NCBI RefSeq assembly: GCF_964204865.1
Contig: NC_135261.1
Location: forward strand, 5,518,001 to 5,582,000
Direction: 5' to 3'
Length of the DNA stretch: 64,000 nucleotides
From: Styela clava
Lineage: Eukaryota; Chordata; Ascidiacea; Stolidobranchia; Styelidae
In this document: piece by piece, positions 25,690 to 37,663 of the stretch
Layout: every line of letters starts with the position of its first letter
Numbering within the stretch: position 1 is the stretch's first letter
Made by a program: the position numbers and the translations under genes
Notes under the pieces: generated by a model
What the model was told of the DNA's origin: nothing
The model's database searches: none
The model's input: only the letters and a program-made list of their open reading frames with translations

Positions 25690-25923
25690 CAAGAGAGCTA
25701 TGCTCAAATATATGGACACGTAGAGTCACATAATTTTGATGACGTCATAGCGAGAAAAAAAAGTAATAGCCTTCTGGAGAAAATTTTTATCTTTAACCAC
25801 TGAAAATTTCAAAGCAATTGGTCCAGTATTCGAAGAGGAAAGCGACTTTTTAAAAACGTGTCAAAGAACAACAACAACAACATAATATTGAAACGATCGT
25901 TATGTCCACTACGTGTCCAATAA
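25690..25923 (+). repeat. TGGACACGTAG-family MITE
   Basis: Starts AAGAGAGCTATGCTCAAATA, then GGACACGTAGAGTCAC, and ends CACTACGTGTCCAATAA. Less than 250 bp from the inverted nested copy. Confidence 0.65.
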
Positions 25924-27220
25924 CTCACTAGGCTCAGGATAAAAATATCAAAATCTAAATTAAATCTCTTCTCCGTAAGATAGTCCTTAATACGACTTTA
26001 AACTTTATATCATATTGACAGTTAAGTAGTATAGGGTGTTCATAAAGTTCCTTTACATTTTACAGTTTTGTTGTGAAGTAAGTTCTCAATATAAATTTAC
26101 CAGGTTTTGTTTTATTTTAGTCAGTGTTTGTTTAGACTTTTTTTGACTTTACTAAATACACCTTTATATGCACATTATGAGCTGAACGAATCACACCTTT
26201 TTACCTAATTTGATACAGGACATTTTGTTTGCCTACTTTACATCAAGTTGTATAAACGGACTAAAACCTATGGGCAGGGGGGATATTCACTTTGCTAACA
26301 CAGAAAGTCCACGAATTCGTAACTAAAATAAAGAAAACTGGAATAAAATTATGGCCTAACCCTGAACTGATACAAATACCACGGGAGTACTCCTTTGCCT
26401 GTATTTCTGACTCGTTAGTCCTTTCACTTTTGCGAATCCTGTTCCACGTTGCAGATGTTGATACGCGCCAAAAGTTAATATTTAACTCAATAACGAGTTA
26501 CAGTAAATTCACAATCGAACATATATGATCATTATGTGATTTAAACCAAATATATTCACGCCGTGCTAGGTGACGTATCACACAAAGACAAATATTTGTC
26601 GTTCTATTGTACCTATGGCGTCCATGTATAGTTGAATGGCCCGCAATATCAATATGTGATGTGTGTGATAAATAAGTCCGAACGTGCCGACGGGGGAAGG
26701 GGGTATGGATAATTTGCAGTCACGTTTCAAGGTACTATGGCGTTGTATTATAAGTTAAAGCTTACTAACTTATTTTTAAATCTAAGTTAGATGTGAAACT
26801 ACTTTTAAATTCTTTATGACGTAACAGTACTTTTCCAAAAATTATCGGATAATGATTATGATGTCATGAATCCTCAATTTTTAAGTGGTGAACGAAACCC
26901 TGCGCACAAAATTGTGTAGTCAACACCGAACAAAAAAAGATTCGAGGGCTCCCAAACAAAAAAAAGAGGCCTTCCAAATGTATAACCTCCGTACTTATTA
27001 GTAAGTGCTTCCCCGGGGCTCTGTTCGGGGTGATAAAGTTGTGAAAGCGATTCGAAACGAAATGGTTGTGCCACGCTAACTAGAAGTACTTACGTCGTGT
27101 TGTGATCATGGCACCAAAATTCGAATTTGAATTACAGATTTTATCTAATATTTAAAAAACTCTCAAATCGCTAAATTTGACTCAAATTAGACTAATAAAT
27201 AATATTCAGTAACATATAAA

Positions 27221-27490
27221 CGTGTCCGTAAAATTCGCCGTAGGAAATCTCGCCGCAGGAAATTTCGCTGCATAGGGAAATTCGCAGCATGAAAAATTGC
27301 CGCAAGAGCATTTTGCTGTAAAACAAGTATTTGTGATAAAAACAGTTAGCTTTATAGGGTTAGGGTGCTTTTGAATAACGAATCAATTTTAGGTAAAAAT
27401 GTACTTCAAAAACCTAACTGTTTTTATCACAAATACTCGTTTTACAGCAAAATGCTTATCCGGCGAAATTTCCTGGGGCGAGATTTCCTA
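27221..27490. repeat. Inverted-repeat MITE with AAATTTCGCC motifs
   Basis: Outer parts carry alternating GGAAATTTCGCxGCA motifs. The inner part is a perfect inverted pair around AAACAGTTAG...CTAACTGTTT. A related copy lies inside the Harbinger Myb intron (33288-33464). Confidence 0.6.
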
Positions 27491-29236
27491 AAACCACATA
27501 TAAATCCTGTTAAAAGTTTCCGCTTTTCCAAATGCTACGTTCAATTCATTACTTTCAAACACTCTTGAGTCTATAAAAACACAACGGGGTGACAATAGTC
27601 GCTTCCCGGATACAAAACTTCAAGATAACTTTGTCTCGCTCTTGAATAAACTACTTTAGCTCATAACAATGAAGAAATCGTTCGTATCATATCAAAATGA
27701 CGCAATCATGAATTGTTGTTACAATTGCTTATATCAGACAATAAATCGGACGTAGGCAATCTACGGCCCGCGGGGAAAAGCCGGCCCGTTGGATAATTCA
27801 ATCTGGCCCGCCTGATGCTGCCATAAATGTCTGCTTAACCAATTTTGCATGCACTTAATAGTTTTTGTTATTGAAATCTGTATGGCGCAATAGGCTTGTT
27901 AGATTAAGATCATAGTCAGCGATTCTTGTATTTTAGGTTAACACAAACTTATTTGGACCTCCTGAAATATGCGCACCAAGATGGCGCACAACCTGAACTC
28001 AGGTTGTGTACCAGGTTGGGGTTCAGGTTGTGCGACATCTTGGTGCGCATACTTCAGGAGTCCTTGTCGTGTGCCGTCACGCACAGCCCTGAGTTTCAAG
28101 TTAGTGCCGATAAAGTTTTTTTTAACGTCCCCATAAGTCGTAACGCTCTCCTAGCGGTATTTTTTATTTATAGCTTACCTATTCTTGCCATTCTGTTCAT
28201 AAAATGTAACTATTACGTCACAGTTAGTCTACAACGCCCGCCGGTCTAGGTGGGCAAAATCTTTGGCCCCTGGTTCAGAAACCTTGCCCTTCCCAACAGT
28301 GTAAATTGACTATAAATTTCATTTTTGAATTGTTTACTGACTGTATTACGGACCACTCATTTTACCTGTGTCGGATGTTTAGCAAGTATCAATCTTATTT
28401 ACTGGCGTGACCTCAATTATATACTGCAGTATTACTACTGCCTTTTTTGTTACACACATGGCTCGTGAAGTAAAGTTACTTTGATCCTGATTTTGTAGTT
28501 GGTTAAAAAGTCATAAATTGCGAGACGAATTTATTTATATTACAAAACCTTAATTTTCGTTATTATATGAACCTCTGCACAGATTCGATCCCGCGCAACG
28601 CCAGTATGTTCCCCAGCTTCCAAATTTAGGGTAAATATTGTTAGTATTAAACTATTTTAACTTATAAAAATGTGTTATGTATTCGACTGATCATCTTCAC
28701 CGGCATATGAGGCACTTTCTGTATATTCAAACACATTTTTATTTACGTTAAGAATTAAACCATGGTGTCACACCTGAAAAATAGGGAATGGGAGGGGGGG
28801 GGGGGCGTTCACCCTCCATAGAGGGTGGGGAAATCACTGACGCAACCTGTTGCGCACAGATCTCCGCAATAGTTAAAGCCGACTCTGATCTTTGGTTGGA
28901 TTTTAACTTTGAGAAAAACTTCCAAGAATAGGACCAGAATTGATACATTTTCTCGACAACATTTCTCTCTTGTTCCTTTTTATGAGTGTGAATTAAGCTT
29001 ACTAATACAGTAATCAAAATTGGTTGCAACCTCTATATGAAAGCAGTATTCCCGATTTAACTGCTATTAAATACAATCACGATATATATATAAATTAATC
29101 TTAAAACAATTTTCAATTCAAGAAAAGTTCGACTAAATTCCAAACTCACTAAGCGGAAATATTTAAGCACTTGACAAAATCTATTCCAATTGTACATCAG
29201 TTGCGTGTGAGTAAATGTTGGCACCGTACTGTGGCC

Positions 29237-29634
29237 TAGGTTGGGCATTTCGGATCGAATATTAGAATCAAGTCGAATAGTAAATTATTCGAATCGGTTC
29301 AGATGAGTATTCCAAATCGCCGCCATCTTGTTTTTTTTTGTCCGCACGCAGGTAGAGATGAATCCCTCGTTTTTTGTCCATGTCAAATTTCTTACTGATG
29401 ACTTTTTTCTTCCTAGTGACTTTTTGATGAAACATATTACTTACTGTATGTGAACACTCAATAAACTATCTGAGTGATAGATTATGTGTGTTTTAAAAAT
29501 TATGTGTCTGTAGAATCCATTACAATAAAACAGTCAATACAACTATATATCTTTCAAGAATTCGAGTTTCATTTCGAAAAAAAATATTTGAATCGATTCT
29601 GAAATCATTTAATATTCAAACATGCCCAGCCCTA
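29237..29634. mobile_element. hAT-like MITE (TAGGGCTGGGCAT family)
   Basis: Ends TAGGTTGGGCAT and ATGCCCAGCCCTA. Flanked by ACTGTGGCC on both sides, so the duplication is 8 bp plus an ambiguous base. Confidence 0.85.
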
Positions 29635-29898
29635 ACTGTGGCCTGACAATCAGTTTTTATCATGTCTGCACAGCACTCCGAATTCCATTTTTTGAAAATT
29701 CGGCTGCCGAATTCGCGGGGTTTTTCAACCAGTCTATTCAAATTTCTTGAATACACCAATGCCAGCACAACATTAGGAACTTTCAATTGTAATTTCGACT
29801 TCCAAACTTCAAAAGATTTTTAGGTTGACCGTAAGCTCAATAATATGTGCTGAAATAACTGACGCATAAACCAATAAAACAATTCGAAAAATCTAAAC

Positions 29899-30211
29899 CA
29901 GGGGTGTACAACAGGCGGCATACGAGCCACATCCGTCCCGTAAAGCCTTTTAGTGAAGCCCTTGTCGACACTCAGAATTTTGCCAATCAAGCAGAAAATC
30001 CTATCCCGACAGCTTACGTTGGAAAAGGCTAAAATGGATTAAAATACATATTTCGCTGCGTTAAATCTTTCGCCGTTTTGTCCGATGCCATTATTACTGT
30101 AAGGCTGTAAGCCGCATTCTTTTGACTTCTCTTCCCGCTAAATATTTTGTGTGGCCCAGCTAGATTAAGTTGATTATATGGCCCACCGACGAAAAATGTT
30201 GCACGCCCCTG
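29899..30211. mobile_element. hAT-like MITE (CAGGGGTGTACAAC)
   Basis: Ends CAGGGGTGTACAAC and GTTGCACGCCCCTG are inverted. Target duplication not clear. Confidence 0.6.
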
Positions 30212-30478
30212 GTCGGAACCCTGTGTACCCTGTGTTGATCATATAGTTGTGGATTTACATATCGCACTGGTGGTTTCCACCAGGAGTGTAGGCAGGGAGA
30301 GGGTATGCACAGCGTTTACAAACTGTGTTCCGCGGAACACTAGTGTTTTGCGAGCGTCTTCCGTTTATTCGGTGAATAAGAGATTAAAATTACGACTAAA
30401 TTGGTCGGCACAGCGATCTTGTTCAATATCGCGTCACCGTCTTCCTAAAGAAGACTAACTTTTTGAACACGTAGTGGG

Positions 30479-30620
30479 CATAACAACCGTTTCGGTATTT
30501 TTGTTGTTCTGATGCTTGTTCTTTGACACGTTTTTAAAAAGTCGCTTTTCTCTTCGATTACTGGACCAATATCTTTGAAATTTTCAGTGGTTGAGGATGG
30601 AATTTTTCTCCAAATGAATT
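30479..30620 (-). repeat. Truncated TGGACACGTAG-family MITE
   Basis: AACACGTAGTGGGCATAACA through TTCTCTTCGATTACTGGACC to TTTTCTCCA. Inverted relative to 10392; the second end is missing. Confidence 0.5.
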
Positions 30621-31136
30621 TGATATTTCGTCCAAAATTTTGCTGTATTATTATTATTGCTAGTACAGCGCCAGGGGCCACAAAGCCACAGCGCCAGGGG
30701 CCACAGAAACATTTTCAGATAGGCCACAACTCTATTAAAATTGTTAGACTTGATAAATATGTTTGTCAACTTTGATTTTATATATTAGAAATGAATGATA
30801 TGCCACACATCAAGGGCCGTATTCTGAAAAGGAACTTGAGCACCCAGTCGGACTTGACTTGGACGTGAGTTGGACTTCGGTGTAAAATGGGTATTCAGAG
30901 ACCAAACTCGAGTTTCGAGTTCGAGAAGAGCTCAAGTTCAGCTTGAGGGGCTTCAAGTACGACCTGGAGTTGGCTTGGTATTCAAATACGCACGAAGTAG
31001 GAAATTAAGATACGAATTTTGCCATTTCGAGTTGGAACCTCGAGTCTGGTCAAGGGCTGCTTCGACATCGTACTTGGGTATGGCCAAATCGCATTGTAGT
31101 GTTCGGTGAGTTGTGGCCAGGCAGATAGCATTGAAA

Positions 31137-32057
31137 ATGGATGTGTTATATGTCGCAGAAGTTGCGGAAATTATCAGACGGCATACCGGACCTCGTAGAT
31201 ACTTGAAAGATCAACAAAATCCACTTGAGATTTTGACCGATGTACAGTTTGTTGATCGTTACAGACTCACAAAAGACGGCGTAGTAAACTTCATGGCTTT
31301 TTTACACGAAGATCTAGCGAAAGTCAACAATAGGGGTTCGCCGCTACCGCCACTATTGAAATTCACCGTCGTGCTCCGTTTTTACGCAACTGGGTGCTTT
31401 CAGGTTGTATCGGGAGACCTTGAAGGAGTTTCCCAGCCAACTGTTAGTAGACTGGTGAAGGAGGTTAGCAGAATCATTGCAATAAAACATGATGACTTCA
31501 TAAAATTTCCCACCAACCCACAAGATGTTCGAACGCAGGCGATCAAGTTCTATCAGAAATCTGGATTTCCAGGCGTAGTTGGCGCGCTGGACTGCACTCA
31601 TATAAAAATTCAGTCTCCTGGAGGTCAGCACGCTGAACTGTTCAGAAACCGTAAGGGTTATTTCTCCATTAACGTTCAAGCGGTGTGTGACGCGGACATG
31701 CTACTCACGGATGTTGTCGCGCGCTGGAGAGGTTCAGTTCACGATGCTAGAATTTTTGACAACAGCTCTTTGCGGGAAAAGTTTGAAAACAGCACATATA
31801 CAAATATGCTGGTGGCGGACAACGGTTACGGATGTAAGCCTTACGTTATGACGCCGTTTCTGACACCACGATGTGTTGCTGAGCAAAGATTCAATAAATC
31901 ACTGATAAAATCTAGGATCACTATAGAACGCACTTTTGGTGTTTGGAAAAGGGTCTTTCCTTGCCTTTCTTTTGGACTACGCACCAAGATTGATACCACA
32001 ATGACAATCATTATTGCGACTGCTGTGCTGTACAACTTTGCAAGGCAACAAAGGTAA
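31137..32057 (+). CDS. Harbinger DDE transposase (HARBI1/DDE_Tnp_4 family)
   Basis: Nuclease that excises and inserts the element. First ATG gives 306 aa; the open frame extends slightly upstream without an ATG, so a short extra N-terminal exon is possible. An N-terminal helical region (about residues 1-100) precedes a helix-turn-helix-like GVSQPTVSRLV. Catalytic motifs follow: first Asp in VVGALDCTHIKI, second Asp in LVADNGYG, and Glu in IERTFGVWKR. The downstream LSFGLRTK segment is also typical of the family. Length is somewhat below that of HARBI1 (about 350 aa). The frame is intact and lies inside the element bounded by CAA duplications, with the Myb-like partner gene converging from the right. 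Confidence 0.93.
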   Translation: MDVLYVAEVAEIIRRHTGPRRYLKDQQNPLEILTDVQFVDRYRLTKDGVVNFMAFLHEDLAKVNNRGSPLPPLLKFTVVLRFYATGCFQVVSGDLEGVSQPTVSRLVKEVSRIIAIKHDDFIKFPTNPQDVRTQAIKFYQKSGFPGVVGALDCTHIKIQSPGGQHAELFRNRKGYFSINVQAVCDADMLLTDVVARWRGSVHDARIFDNSSLREKFENSTYTNMLVADNGYGCKPYVMTPFLTPRCVAEQRFNKSLIKSRITIERTFGVWKRVFPCLSFGLRTKIDTTMTIIIATAVLYNFARQQR

Positions 32058-32460
32058 AAGTGAATGCAATACATTAGTAAATAACTCAGACAACATATTT
32101 CAAAACGAAATCATTTATTTAGAATCATCACTGACGACTATTATGCAGAGATACAGGATAACAATATTTCAACAATTATGGTAGGACCTCAAGCTCAAGG
32201 CAACAATGTCGCTGGCTTAGATAAAAGGAGGCAGATTGTGCAGAGCCATTTTACCCGTTGAATACTGAAATTATGGAACGGTTGAAGGTCCAAATACCAA
32301 AAAAAACAAAAATTTAGGCTTATTCATGTGATTTCTAAACGCAAACATATGTAAACAGTCAACATTGAATTCAAATAAATGTCCAATTTTACAATGCAAT
32401 AATGTTTTAGAATTTTAGATGCTACACTGAGAAGACAAAAATCAGAATAATGTATGAGAT

Positions 32461-32807
32461 CAGGGGTTCCCAAAGTTAATTGACCATGGGCCGCAATTAT
32501 AAGGATAGTTGCGGACCAGAAATAGCAAAAAGGAAGCGAAAGCACGGCCGGGGTTAAGGGCGCACTTAAGCGCCCTGAGAAAAATTTAAAAAATAGGCTG
32601 TAAGTTTAATTTTAGATACGCCTAGACAAATCGCATAAGTGATATTTTTAAAGAAATGAGAACACTGCCAGTGTCTTTTTTCAGTGTCGCAAGAAGGTAA
32701 AAACATAAGTGTTAAACATATTAGTATCTATTTACGATTAAAGTTTTAACTGTTAAACTATTATGCGGGCCGTAACTCTCCCCCAGGCCACGGTTTGGGA
32801 ACCCCTG
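32461..32807. mobile_element. hAT-like MITE nested in the Harbinger element
   Basis: Ends CAGGGGTTCCCAAAG and GTTTGGGAACCCCTG. Flanks TATGAGAT and TTCTAGAT agree at 5 of 8. It lies between the converging transposase and Myb genes. Confidence 0.75.
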
Positions 32808-32863
32808 TTCTAGATGCTACGTAGGGAACACAAAAATCACCTAGCTCCTGTCCTATTAAAGCA

Positions 32864-35011
32864 CTACTTTTCAGAGATTTCAGAACGGTAAGCTGCCATC
32901 TTTGCCGAATGTTCCTCTTTTAAATAACGTATCTGCAGCTCTAGCTTTCTAACTTTCAAATCATGTTGTATCTTCTGGCTCTCTAATAAAAAGCTTTCCA
33001 GATCAATACTCGAACGCTTTCTGCCCGAATAGGTTTTTGGTTTCTGTTTTTGGCTACGTATATTTACCGCTGGGCTCTGAAGAGACATCAATGTTTGAAT
33101 GCTTTCTGAATCATCAGCGCTGCTTATGCTGTTGTCTTTGCTTGTACTGTTGTCTAACATATTTTCTATTTCTGGAAATTCTCTACACTCAATCTGAATC
33201 ACTGTTGGCAGCGTGTTTCCATCAATTTCTAAAATGTCACAGAAAAGTTTATGTGAAAAAAGCAACACAAAAATGAGCTATGGTTAATAACCATTCTGGG
33301 AAAATCCGCCGAGGAAATTTTGCCCTATAAGAAAAATCGCTGGATGAAAAAAGAATATACCATAACCCTATCAATCTGTTTTTTTAATCACAAATACTTG
33401 TTTTACGGCAAAATGCTATTTTTTCTATGGGACCAAATTTCCTGTGGCGAAATTTCCAGACACGATTAAAATCAAACCAACGGTTCAGGAAATAAGCTAA
33501 AAATTCTTCTAGTCAAAGTAATAAAAGAACATGGCCAGTTCAATTCTGCATAATATCAAGCATTAGAGTGTCAAAATCAGTGCAGATGTAGAGTGATAAA
33601 TCTGCCCTGCAACATACCAGGCATGGTGAAATCTTCCACAGAAAACATGTTTGTGTCACTGTCAACGTCATTGTACAGTGGGTCGAATTGCTCCGGAATC
33701 ATACCATAAATTCTGTGGGATAATTCATCTGCTATATTCTTAGATGGTCCCCCTCCTGTAGATCGTAGACTCTTCTTCTCTTTAAGCACAGCAACCTTTG
33801 CCCTTTTGAAAAGATATAAGATATTTAGATTAGCTTTCAGAATGTGAGTTAGAAATGAAAAAACAAAAGTTTGCATAAGGATATCATGAATAATATTATC
33901 GGGTCTAGTGAGGTAAACGCCGTAACTGCTTAAATAACGCCTAATGAAATTGTGATGTGAAATGAACGCCGTTATTGCTTAAATAAAGCCTAACAAAAAT
34001 GTGATGTGAAATATTAGTGTAAATGATATAAATTATATCCGTATTGTCTAAAAATGTTGACGACTTATCTGCCCCTCATGCGCCAGGTTGTCCACCTTGG
34101 CTTCCATTTGTGCCAAGCGTTTAGCGTATTGTGTTCGTGCAAGACTGACTTTTATTTTCAGAAAAATATGAAATTTGGGTTGTATTTTCATACCACATTT
34201 TTGTTTGGCGTTATTTAAGCAGTTACAGCATTCATTTTCACACCATATTTGTGTTTGGGAGTATCTAAGCAGTTACGGCGTTTGCCCAAAGAGACGCAAA
34301 TTATCTGTGCATTCATTCTTGGAATTTTGGTTGTTTTCCTATTTGGCAAAATATTTAAGGTTCAAGATAACAGATCCTTCTCTTATTATTTATCTCAAGT
34401 TAGGAACGCTTCGTGAGTTTATTAAAACTTATCTTCTCACTTCCAACAACATAAAAATACAAGAGCTTAAGAAGTACAAATTATCTATCATTAGGTACTC
34501 TTTGCGACAGCATATCAAATTACAAGCAATGAATCAGTACACTTTCTTATGTTATGATAAGCAGCCTAGAACCCATGCGTTTCAAAATAATTGACTTACT
34601 AAAAGAGAAGGATGATAAAGAGATAATATTGAAATAAGAATATATATATTTCCAAACAATCATTTACTCTCTATATAAAACTGTTTTTACAATCGTGCTA
34701 TGCAGCATTTTAGACCAGCTATGTTGAGTTACTTTTCTTAGCACCATAAACATATGGAACACAAACCGTGACTTCATATTCATCCAGCATTTCTTCAATT
34801 GCTTGGCAGTGTACTTTTTCACATCTGGTAGAGCATTGAAATGATCTGTTATTCCGGCCCATGCATTACTTTTGTTACAAGTTGCATTAATATCGTTTTT
34901 CTTGCTTTCAATTATTCTGATTTGGGGTTCAACCAAATTGACAAGATTAATTTTTTCATTATCTGTGAATACAATCCGTGGTACAGTCTGTTTTTCAATA
35001 GAATCAGACAT
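32864..35011 (-). CDS. Harbinger Myb/SANT-like accessory protein, 3 exons
   Basis: Partner protein that in Harbinger systems binds DNA and brings the transposase to the nucleus and element ends. Exons at 35011-34767, 33802-33618 and 33228-32864 join in phase to 264 aa. Exon 1 has a Myb/SANT-like (MADF/MSANTD-type) domain: FTDNEKINLVNLVE, then KSNAWAGITDHFN, then YTAKQLKKCWMNMKSR. Exon 2 continues AKVAVLKEKKSLRSTGGGP, the R-TGGGP signature seen in these proteins. Exon 3 is acidic and ends in a probable coiled coil around KLELQIRYLKEEHSAK. The first donor (CACG|GTTTGT) is weak but phase and homology support it. Alternative in-frame ATG lies 12 nt upstream. Introns hold a MITE and an inverted-repeat insertion. 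Specific DNA targets are not visible. Confidence 0.8.
33288..33464. repeat. MITE copy in intron of the Myb-like gene
   Basis: TTCTGGGAAAATCCGCCGAGG at one end and GGCGAAATTTCCAGACACG at the other, with the interior ATCACAAATACTTGTTTTAC shared with 27221-27490. Confidence 0.5.
33918..34280. repeat. Inverted repeat with GTAACTGCTTAAATAACGCC
   Basis: GTAACTGCTTAAATAACGCC at the left is mirrored by GGCGTTATTTAAGCAGTTAC and a further partial copy at the right. It occupies intron 1 of the Myb-like gene. Confidence 0.55.
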
Positions 35012-35541
35012 TGCTACACACATTAAAATAATCCTGTAAAAATAAACAGTCAAAATAATCCAGTCTGGTCTGAAAGCAAGCATAACTTTGAAATCGCCAA
35101 GTGAACCCAATTCGTACGTTAATCGAGCCATACTGGTACCGTACCGTAGGACCTACTATATACTGCAATTATTAGTGAGATGATATTTTACGATTAACAG
35201 TAAACGTAACCAGCGCCGTAATACAATACGGTACTACATCTGTACAACGAACGGCTGCGCCATTCAGCGATCCCTTGGAGTCCACGTTTCTCGGTACCTC
35301 GCGACCCTTCCCACCAGAGCGCATCATTTTCTCAGCCAATGAGGATCGCGAATTTATGCAGAAGACTCAATGACCCGTAACGTATTTTTGAGTCCAACTT
35401 GAAATTTCGTACCACTCGAGTAGGCCTGGAAAACCGTTCTTGAATACCAAATCAGAACTCGAAATCAGCCGAACTTAAGCCGTACTCGAATGAAGCTTTT
35501 TTGGAGTCGTACTCGGACCTTGTTTCTGAATACGGGCCCAA

Positions 35542-37624
35542 GTCTCGTGCGAACAATCGTGACTTTTTTTTATTTCAAGTCAACTACGATTATCCATCAC
35601 GTGATTACCGCGGCGTTAGTTTTCATCGTTATCATCTGGCAGTCAGGCGCTCGTTTCAAAGGCAGAATTGCGTAGTTTTATTCCAATAGAATAGGACGAT
35701 TTATTTTTTTGACGAGTGTTTAATAAAAGATAGTTCAACATGAATGCTGTTATTGCTGATTTGCGATGTAAATCAACTCTGTACGTGTAATTCCGTGTCC
35801 TGGGGTACCGGTAGTGTGGGTAGACGGATGGTCGCGTATAAACTCTGAAACTAGGTACCGGTACGGTACCGTACCGTACTATACTACGGTACCGGTACTG
35901 AATTACGATATATTTACTGAACTGTTCGCTGTTGCAGGCTGGGTACCAGTACGGTACGGTGTGTCTGTGCGTGAGCAACATATCTGAATACAATAGTTTA
36001 AAGGATATTTATTACCACTTTTTGATTTTCCTGCATGAGAATGCTGGAATGAGGCATTTCAAATACCTGCAAATGACTACCGTATCGCTTCATATGAGAG
36101 CAAAGCGGTAGACTGGTAGAGCAGACGTTTTATCAATATTCTGATATTGAAGTTCTTGCGCTGCATAGGCTATAGGCAAATCTTATCAAAAGAAGGGTCA
36201 AAAAGTAAATTTTCACTATCGGTACCGGTATAGGCTGGTACAGGCACTTTCGCTAGTGGACAAAAGTTTGATTCATCAAGAGGCCGAAGACAACCACTAT
36301 CTGACCGGATTGGTCATGGAGAAGTTATTCATGGATGGGAAGAAGGAATCCTAAAGATGAGCATTGGACAAAAAGAGCAAAGCTGATTTGCAGGTCTGAC
36401 TCAGCTTATGGTGAATCAGGTTATCCAGGGGTGATCCACCAAATTGCACTCTTCTGTGTGATTTGGAATTACTAAGCATTGGTTAACTGTTCAGATTCCA
36501 ATGATTCATTTTTGCAACAAATTTTGACTTCAAATATTCTAAGTTGGTCCATGTATCCTCAAAATCATAATATTTGTTACATGACTAGACATTGCAGTCT
36601 AAAAATAGGAAATTCAAACATATATCGAATCATATTCACTATCTTATTGTTGTATGCATTTGTTTTCCAGTGATCAGTCATTTGAATTTCAAATCTATTT
36701 TCAAAAATCTGCCCTGGGATAGTGGATTTCATTTTCTAAAATATGGTAGACCAGAAAATTCTTAAGATAGGACTCTTTCAATTCTTGATAATTTCAACTT
36801 CAGTGCAAGCAGGGCTGGAGAGCTGGTTCGAAATCATATTGGCTCCATCTCACATTATATTCAAACTGTGTTCCCAGCTCAGGCGCTTCATTTTTCTATG
36901 TTCAAATGACTCTTTAACATTAAACAAGGATCCACTGAAAGGCACTGAATAGCTTTCCAGTTTGCCTAAGATTTTAACACAGTTTATTATAAACACCACA
37001 CCATCACAGCACTATTTTTTTTAGTTGGTCCAACAATTTTTATCAGTCATTTAATGTTCGAACAAAGTCTTCATTCAAGCGACCTGTTTATTCTAATCAC
37101 CATTTTCCTTTACCATTTGCAGTGTTATTCCTACAATCACTTCATTTTCTTGTTACACATAAAATCGATGCTCTTCATCTGTATGACCCCTCTCTAAAAT
37201 AAACTCATTGTTGTCACTGATATTCATAAATTTATTTATTTAAAGTTATTGCCCGATTCTGTATCGTGTATTTTTGTTTTATTGTGTAATTTGACTGTTT
37301 TTTTTTTTAACTTTTTAAGTTATGCCCGTCCTCTGTGTTTTGTGTTTATTCGTTTGTTATTGTTTTTGTTTTGTTTTATACCAGAGCGGTCGAAATAAAA
37401 TTGATTGATTGATTCAAAGAAAGTCGTACAAACCAAAACAGTCAAAACACATGCTTCTGTGCTTTGAGAATTTAGGAAACGCAAACTAACAAAACCAAAA
37501 ACTTTCAAAATTTCAAAACAAGAGACTACTTTACTGCCTTCGTGGCAGGCAAAGAAAGTTTTTTGCGCGGCAGCAAGGGCTGCGCAAAATACAAAATATC
37601 ACAAATTCTGCAATATCTTAATAT
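35542..37624. other. Intergenic: GGTACC-rich stretch and retroelement tail
   Basis: At 35810-35965 GGTACCGGTAC and GTACCGTAC motifs recur many times. At about 37190-37415 a T-rich stretch ends AATAAAATTGATTGATTGAT, like the 3' tail of a non-LTR retrotransposon with (TTGA)n. No gene seen. Confidence 0.5.
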
Positions 37625-37640
37625 TACTTTGCATTTACAG
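37625..37640 (+). promoter_or_regulatory. Splice acceptor upstream of CCNQ ATG
   Basis: TACTTTGCATTTACAG ends 23 nt before the CCNQ ATG. It fits a 5' UTR intron acceptor or a spliced-leader site. No matching upstream exon was recognised. Confidence 0.4.
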
Positions 37641-37663
37641 AATTTAATGCTGTTTAAATAAAA

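Larger units (their letters stand above)
15361..30810. other. Gene-poor region of MITEs and repeats
   Basis: No exon of a recognised family was found. Besides the separately listed repeats it contains hAT remnants (about 19500-19795, with TGGGCCAAATTTTTGCCCCC; about 27745-28295, with CTACGGCCCGCGG) and a short foldback (27955-28064). A minus-strand frame at 19317-19132 and others of 60-100 codons (20972-20712, 21537-21265, 15991-15698) have no family signature. Confidence 0.5.
30814..35538. mobile_element. Complete PIF/Harbinger DNA transposon (4.7 kb)
   Basis: The element starts GGGCCGTATTCTGAAA and its inverted end reads GGCCCGTATTCAGAAA. It is flanked by the 3-bp direct repeat CAA (30811-30813 and 35539-35541), as expected for Harbinger 3-bp target duplications. 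Subterminal regions carry repeated short motifs such as ACTTGA and GAGTTGG near both ends. It holds the two genes typical of autonomous Harbingers in convergent orientation: DDE transposase (plus) and Myb/SANT-like protein (minus). A hAT MITE (32461-32807) and another MITE (about 33288-33464) are nested in non-coding parts. Both ORFs are free of stops and frameshifts, so the copy looks young. Confidence 0.9.

Noticed and set aside
34175-34594. 139-codon plus-strand open frame inside the Harbinger element
   Set aside because: It lies in intron 1 of the minus-strand Myb-like gene, partly within an inverted repeat; no family features.
36090-36175. tRNA-like SINE head (GGTAGAGCAG motif)
   Set aside because: No convincing B box or fold; a diverged relative near 25560 suggests another repeat type.
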